DNA of 17,885 bases from Phytophthora quininea. Taxonomy: Eukaryota > Oomycota > Peronosporomycetes > Peronosporales > Peronosporaceae. Positions 16,620 through 17,885 of the stretch are shown here, piece by piece; position 1 is the first letter of the stretch; each line of letters starts with the position of its first letter. The notes under the pieces are model-generated. The model ran no database searches, was not told the origin of the DNA, and was given only the letters and a program-made list of their open reading frames with translations. The stretch spans positions 1-17,885 of the forward strand of contig JAAVTG010000978.1 in the NCBI GenBank assembly GCA_011947345.1, read 5' to 3'. The position numbers and the translations under genes are program-made.

Positions 16620-17885
16620 ATGGAACTGGAATCGCCGCCGCCTGCGCCTCCGTCGTCTCCCCACCGCCTCTGGAGACGACCATCGGCAAGTACATCGCCA
16701 GATTCCGCTTCGAGAAACCGCAGCCGAGAGAAGTGCGCGCGACGGCCCAGCGCGGGGACTTTGGTGGACGAGGTCGCCTCGATACGCTCGCAGCCCGTCA
16801 CCACCGTCCACGTGGGAGTCGGGGGCGCCTTCGAGTTCCCAGAGGACGACGAAGAGGACAAGGGGGACATAGAGAACTTTGTATGTCAACACAGGAGAAG
16901 ACAGAAGACGAAGAAGATGAGGAGGAGAGTGTCACCAGCGTCGAGCAAACTCCGCTATCGGTTGGGATTGGCGACTGCTAATGGTAGCAAGCTGGAGGTG
17001 AAGGAAAATCTGAGAGAGAAGCAGCTGTGGTGCAGTCCTGGGGTCTGCGGATTGGAGCTCTGTGGGGCTAGAGGAGGAAGACACAGACGCACTGGATGAT
17101 GAAGACGCCGACGAGGAAAACCCCGAAGAAGTCATTGAACGCGTGCGTAAGCGTCTGGGCTGGTCGACGTCTTCTAGCTCGTTGCCAACCCCTCGGTTGA
17201 GGCCCATAGAACTGCGGCTGTCAATTGGTAACGAAGAGAAACAACTGATGAGGCCCCACTATCACCTCAGCTGGATGACAGGTCGGTGGACAGAACTGCG
17301 GCAAAACATTCGCATGCATGGGCATGGAGTGAGCAGGAAAGAGGAGAATTATAAGCAGCCCGATGGAGTGCTGACCGCTAGAGATTCTGCCGCGAAAGAT
17401 GATAACGATGGTTATGGAGCAAAGGGGTGGGATGAGCGCGGAGAGGATGAACTGAAAGCTGGTCTTTACGAACAGACGAGTGCAGTGGAAGAAAGCAAAG
17501 TTCCAAGCCAGCATAGTGATTTATCTCCGCTGGAAGGTGGATCTACACGTACTGTGATTTACCAGATCAGACAAAGCTCTTCGTTTAACCAAAAACCCGA
17601 GGCGCTCAAATCAGCTAAAGTAATAGATCCTGGTGCTATCGTAGGTGCACGACAGGTGCCGTCGATTCATTCCGAAGAATTGCCATCCCGCGAAATGGAG
17701 AAAGAATCAAATCTCAACCATAATAAACTGGAAAACCCAATGATTGAGCAAGAAGGCGGTATGCCATTGCTACGCACAAAAAGCCCCACTCGACCTGGAT
17801 TGGATTTAACTGACGCTGACTGCGAAAATATGGATACATCTGCTCCAAGCAAAGGACAAGGTGAGACTACGAAGGAGACACTTGA
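16620..17885 (+). CDS. acidic, probably disordered protein of unknown function, 3'-truncated
   Basis: The start ATG 16620 opens MELESPPPAPPSSPHRLWRR, a proline/serine/arginine-rich N-terminus, then VGVGGAFEFPEDDEEDKG. The frame then changes: near 16893 to a run of acidic residues (TEDEEDEEESVTSVEQTPLS), near 16975, and again near 17035. From 17014 one frame stays open for about 870 bases to the window edge, including SSVGLEEEDTDALDDEDA, PEEVIERVRKRLGW and a long polar, charged stretch. This last part has no stop before the edge. Low complexity, few aromatic residues and no recognisable fold suggest intrinsic disorder. An intron instead of the 17035 break is possible but no good donor/acceptor pair is seen. 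Family not recognised. Confidence 0.6.

Noticed and set aside
1..17885. tRNA, rRNA or other structured RNA genes
   Set aside because: Reading both strands I found no tRNA cloverleaf boxes or rRNA-like conserved blocks outside the hairpins reported.

Overview
The window looks like nuclear DNA of an oomycete (a Phytophthora/Pythium-like stramenopile). The reasons are dense genes on both strands, short GT-AG introns of 55-88 bases, GC-rich codons, and TCATTYT initiator-like elements close to start codons. The gene mix also fits: a BT1/FBT-type folate-biopterin transporter, an annexin, an ABCF3/GCN20 protein and a secreted kelch/cysteine-rich protein. The genus cannot be told from the window alone.

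Layout, left to right. 1-1563 (+): 3' part of an ABCF3/GCN20-like ATPase. 1908-4485 (-): long coiled-coil protein with C-terminal leucine-rich repeats. Only 45 bases separate it from 4531-about 9507 (+), a large secreted multidomain protein: signal peptide, kelch repeats, many GCC2/GCC3 cysteine repeats, EGF-like, Calx-beta-like, an integrin-beta-like vWA domain with a DxSxS MIDAS motif, then more cysteine repeats. 9727-11891 (-): a six-exon gene for a DUF4954-like left-handed beta-helix protein, a family I know mainly from bacteria. 12086-13064 (-): four-repeat annexin. 13694-14765 (+): phospholipase D-like (PLD6/Zucchini-type) protein whose coding sequence is packed with perfect inverted repeats. 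14891-16496 (-): BT1-family transporter. 16620-17885 (+): acidic, probably disordered protein that runs off the window.

Nearly every gene is broken by single-base frame changes, and most sit at homopolymer runs and are repaired by adding one base. Conserved motifs continue across each break. The simplest reading is base-calling/assembly indels, not pseudogenes, so I give each gene one span and list the breaks.

The genes do not form an evident pathway; they are ordinary neighbours in a compact eukaryotic genome. The two most interesting items are the integrin-beta-like secreted protein and the run of hairpins tiled through the PLD-like gene, including a GAAA-tetraloop hairpin just downstream of its predicted transcription start.
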